NCBI GenBank assembly: GCA_037355855.1
Contig: CM074761.1
Span: 1,364,001-1,428,000 of the forward strand
DNA length: 64,000 bases
Direction: 5' to 3'
From: Pseudo-nitzschia pungens
Taxonomy: Eukaryota > Bacillariophyta > Bacillariophyceae > Bacillariales > Bacillariaceae
Within the stretch, counting starts at the first letter, position 1. Each line of letters begins with the position of its first letter. A program made the position numbers and the translations under genes. The notes below the pieces were generated by a model. It was not told the origin of the DNA, searched no databases, and was given only the letters and a program-made list of their open reading frames with translations. Positions 62,941 to 64,000 of the stretch are shown here, piece after piece.

Positions 62941-64000
62941 ATGACAGCTGACAGTGATAGAGATCAAACTAACGAACATGGGAAACAGGGAAGGGGACAA
63001 AGTAGAAGTGCAGCAAACGCGAGTAGAAACACTTATCATGCCCAGATGATTCAGGCCGCACAGAGGTCTCATCCCCGACCCATTCACGCGCCTCCACGGC
63101 AACCCCTTAATGAGACTCCCGATGAAAGTGAACCGAGCTATAGCTACGAAGAGAAGAGCTATTTGGCATCATTTGAGGAAGACAAATTTCATGCTGTCTT
63201 GTCTCAACAAAAATATAGGACTCATGGGGGAAAGAACGGAAGAGGAGGAGGCCTTGGTCCACCAAAGTCTGCCAACGCCATGGATAATAATCATCAACAT
63301 CTCCTAGAAAGAAATACTGGCGACAATGAAGGCGCAGGTGGTGGATTTTTCACGACGACTAGCAGACAGGCTGCATCTATTGCGAGTCCTGGCACTAGTT
63401 CTAACAGGTTAGGCAATGGATACCAAAACGTTAGCGACGGCAGTAGCAGACCAACTAACAAGGGGATTTTGAATAGGACCTTCAACAACAAAAATCGCTC
63501 CGGGAATAGAGCATTTCGTGGGAAAAGGTTCGATGAAAGCAATGATCTGTATGAGGGACCAGGGGAAGACGCTCGCAAACACGGAGGTAAAGGCAAGCTT
63601 CAAGTAGAAAGACCCTCCCGTAGCAGTGTGGGACGATTCTATCACAGCAATTCTTCATCTAGCTTGGCAAGCATTGGTTCCAACAACAGTAACAGTGGCA
63701 AAATTAGAAGCAAACAACGCGATGAGATACGGCGATTGAAACTGGACGCACAGCAACAGGGAGGAGACGACAATGGTTATTACCATGAAGTTCCAACAGG
63801 AGTCGTATCCAGACATAGCAATCGAAATGGAAACCAAAATGATGGCTTAAGAAGAAATGGCAAAAGTAGTGAAATGAGTGCATTGGAAGAAGAATTGTCG
63901 GGTGATAACTGGACCACCGACGATAGTCTTGACGACTACGACATTGTGACTGAAAACGACGGTTCCCATACAAATCTACATTCCAACTTAAATGGTCCTA
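62941..64000 (+). CDS. Polar disordered protein, partial, runs off right edge
   Basis: ATG 62941 opens a frame that has no stop through position 64000, so at least 353 codons are present and the gene is cut by the window end. The translation starts MTADSDRDQTNEHGKQGRGQ and is rich in Asn, Ser, Gly, Arg and Asp, with no hydrophobic segment. Recognisable words are few (SYSYEEKSYLASFEEDKFHA; RSSVGRFYHSNSSSSLASIG); a Ser-rich stretch and an acidic end (TDDSLDDYDIVTEND) follow. It could be the disordered N-terminus of a larger regulatory protein; the functional part is probably beyond the edge. Confidence 0.7.
   Translation, partial: MTADSDRDQTNEHGKQGRGQSRSAANASRNTYHAQMIQAAQRSHPRPIHAPPRQPLNETPDESEPSYSYEEKSYLASFEEDKFHAVLSQQKYRTHGGKNGRGGGLGPPKSANAMDNNHQHLLERNTGDNEGAGGGFFTTTSRQAASIASPGTSSNRLGNGYQNVSDGSSRPTNKGILNRTFNNKNRSGNRAFRGKRFDESNDLYEGPGEDARKHGGKGKLQVERPSRSSVGRFYHSNSSSSLASIGSNNSNSGKIRSKQRDEIRRLKLDAQQQGGDDNGYYHEVPTGVVSRHSNRNGNQNDGLRRNGKSSEMSALEEELSGDNWTTDDSLDDYDIVTENDGSHTNLHSNLNGP

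Overview
The window looks like nuclear DNA of a diatom (Bacillariophyta, stramenopile), probably a pennate. The reasons are: short GT-AG introns (82-407 bp); several proteins that begin with a signal peptide followed by the ASAFAP-like plastid presequence motif (cleavage before Phe: VDA-F, SDA-F, VDS-F, AAA-F); and families common in diatoms (gametolysin-type M11 peptidase, CRAL-TRIO plus a DUF6824-like domain, DUF1279). Genes are well spaced, on both strands, with no operons. Intergenic DNA is AT-rich and full of short motifs (TACGAAGTA, GTAAGGTTAC), trinucleotide repeats and a small palindromic MITE-like element.

Layout: 1-1770, microsatellite-rich non-coding; 1771-4152 (+), secreted M11 metallopeptidase; 5436-7112 (+), coiled-coil repeat protein; 8768-17314 (+), a 2848-aa multi-repeat protein with a plastid-type presequence and 15 SPFGQAK units; 18307-19380 (+), plastid DUF1279 membrane protein (1 intron); 20531-22411 (-), CRAL-TRIO plus DUF6824-like protein (1 intron); 24009-27699 (+), a second plastid SPFG-repeat protein with a 1-bp frameshift; 29166-31481 (+), 2OG-oxygenase-like plus DOMON protein (1 intron); 31774-33721 (-), plastid protein with a duplicated domain (1 intron); 35157-36128 (+), small possible winged-helix protein (1 intron); 36615-40244 (-), large disordered protein; 41424-44014 (-), urea transporter with an EF-hand tail (3 introns); 46370-48022 (+), aldehyde dehydrogenase (2 introns, one 1-bp frameshift); 48175-50637 (-), disordered protein; 51864-52553 (+), NECAP-like endocytic protein (1 intron); 53631-57011 (+), F-box protein; 58720-60314 (+), viperin-like radical SAM enzyme (1 intron, GC-rich); 62941 to the right edge (+), partial polar disordered protein.

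Two things stand out. First, two neighbouring genes (8768-17314 and 24009-27699) share one unusual plan: a plastid-type presequence, hydrophobic segments, a 17-residue charged alpha-helical repeat, then a disordered tail with regularly spaced Ser-Pro-Phe-Gly motifs flanked by Lys. This is what a multivalent phase-separating plastid scaffold, such as a pyrenoid linker, would look like; that role is inference. Second, there is a clear viperin homologue, the antiviral ddhCTP synthase family, whose N-terminus looks like a diatom plastid presequence and whose base composition differs from its neighbours. A urea transporter joined to a calmodulin-like tail is also notable. The genes do not form one pathway; the shared theme is the plastid, with five of about seventeen genes carrying a plausible presequence.
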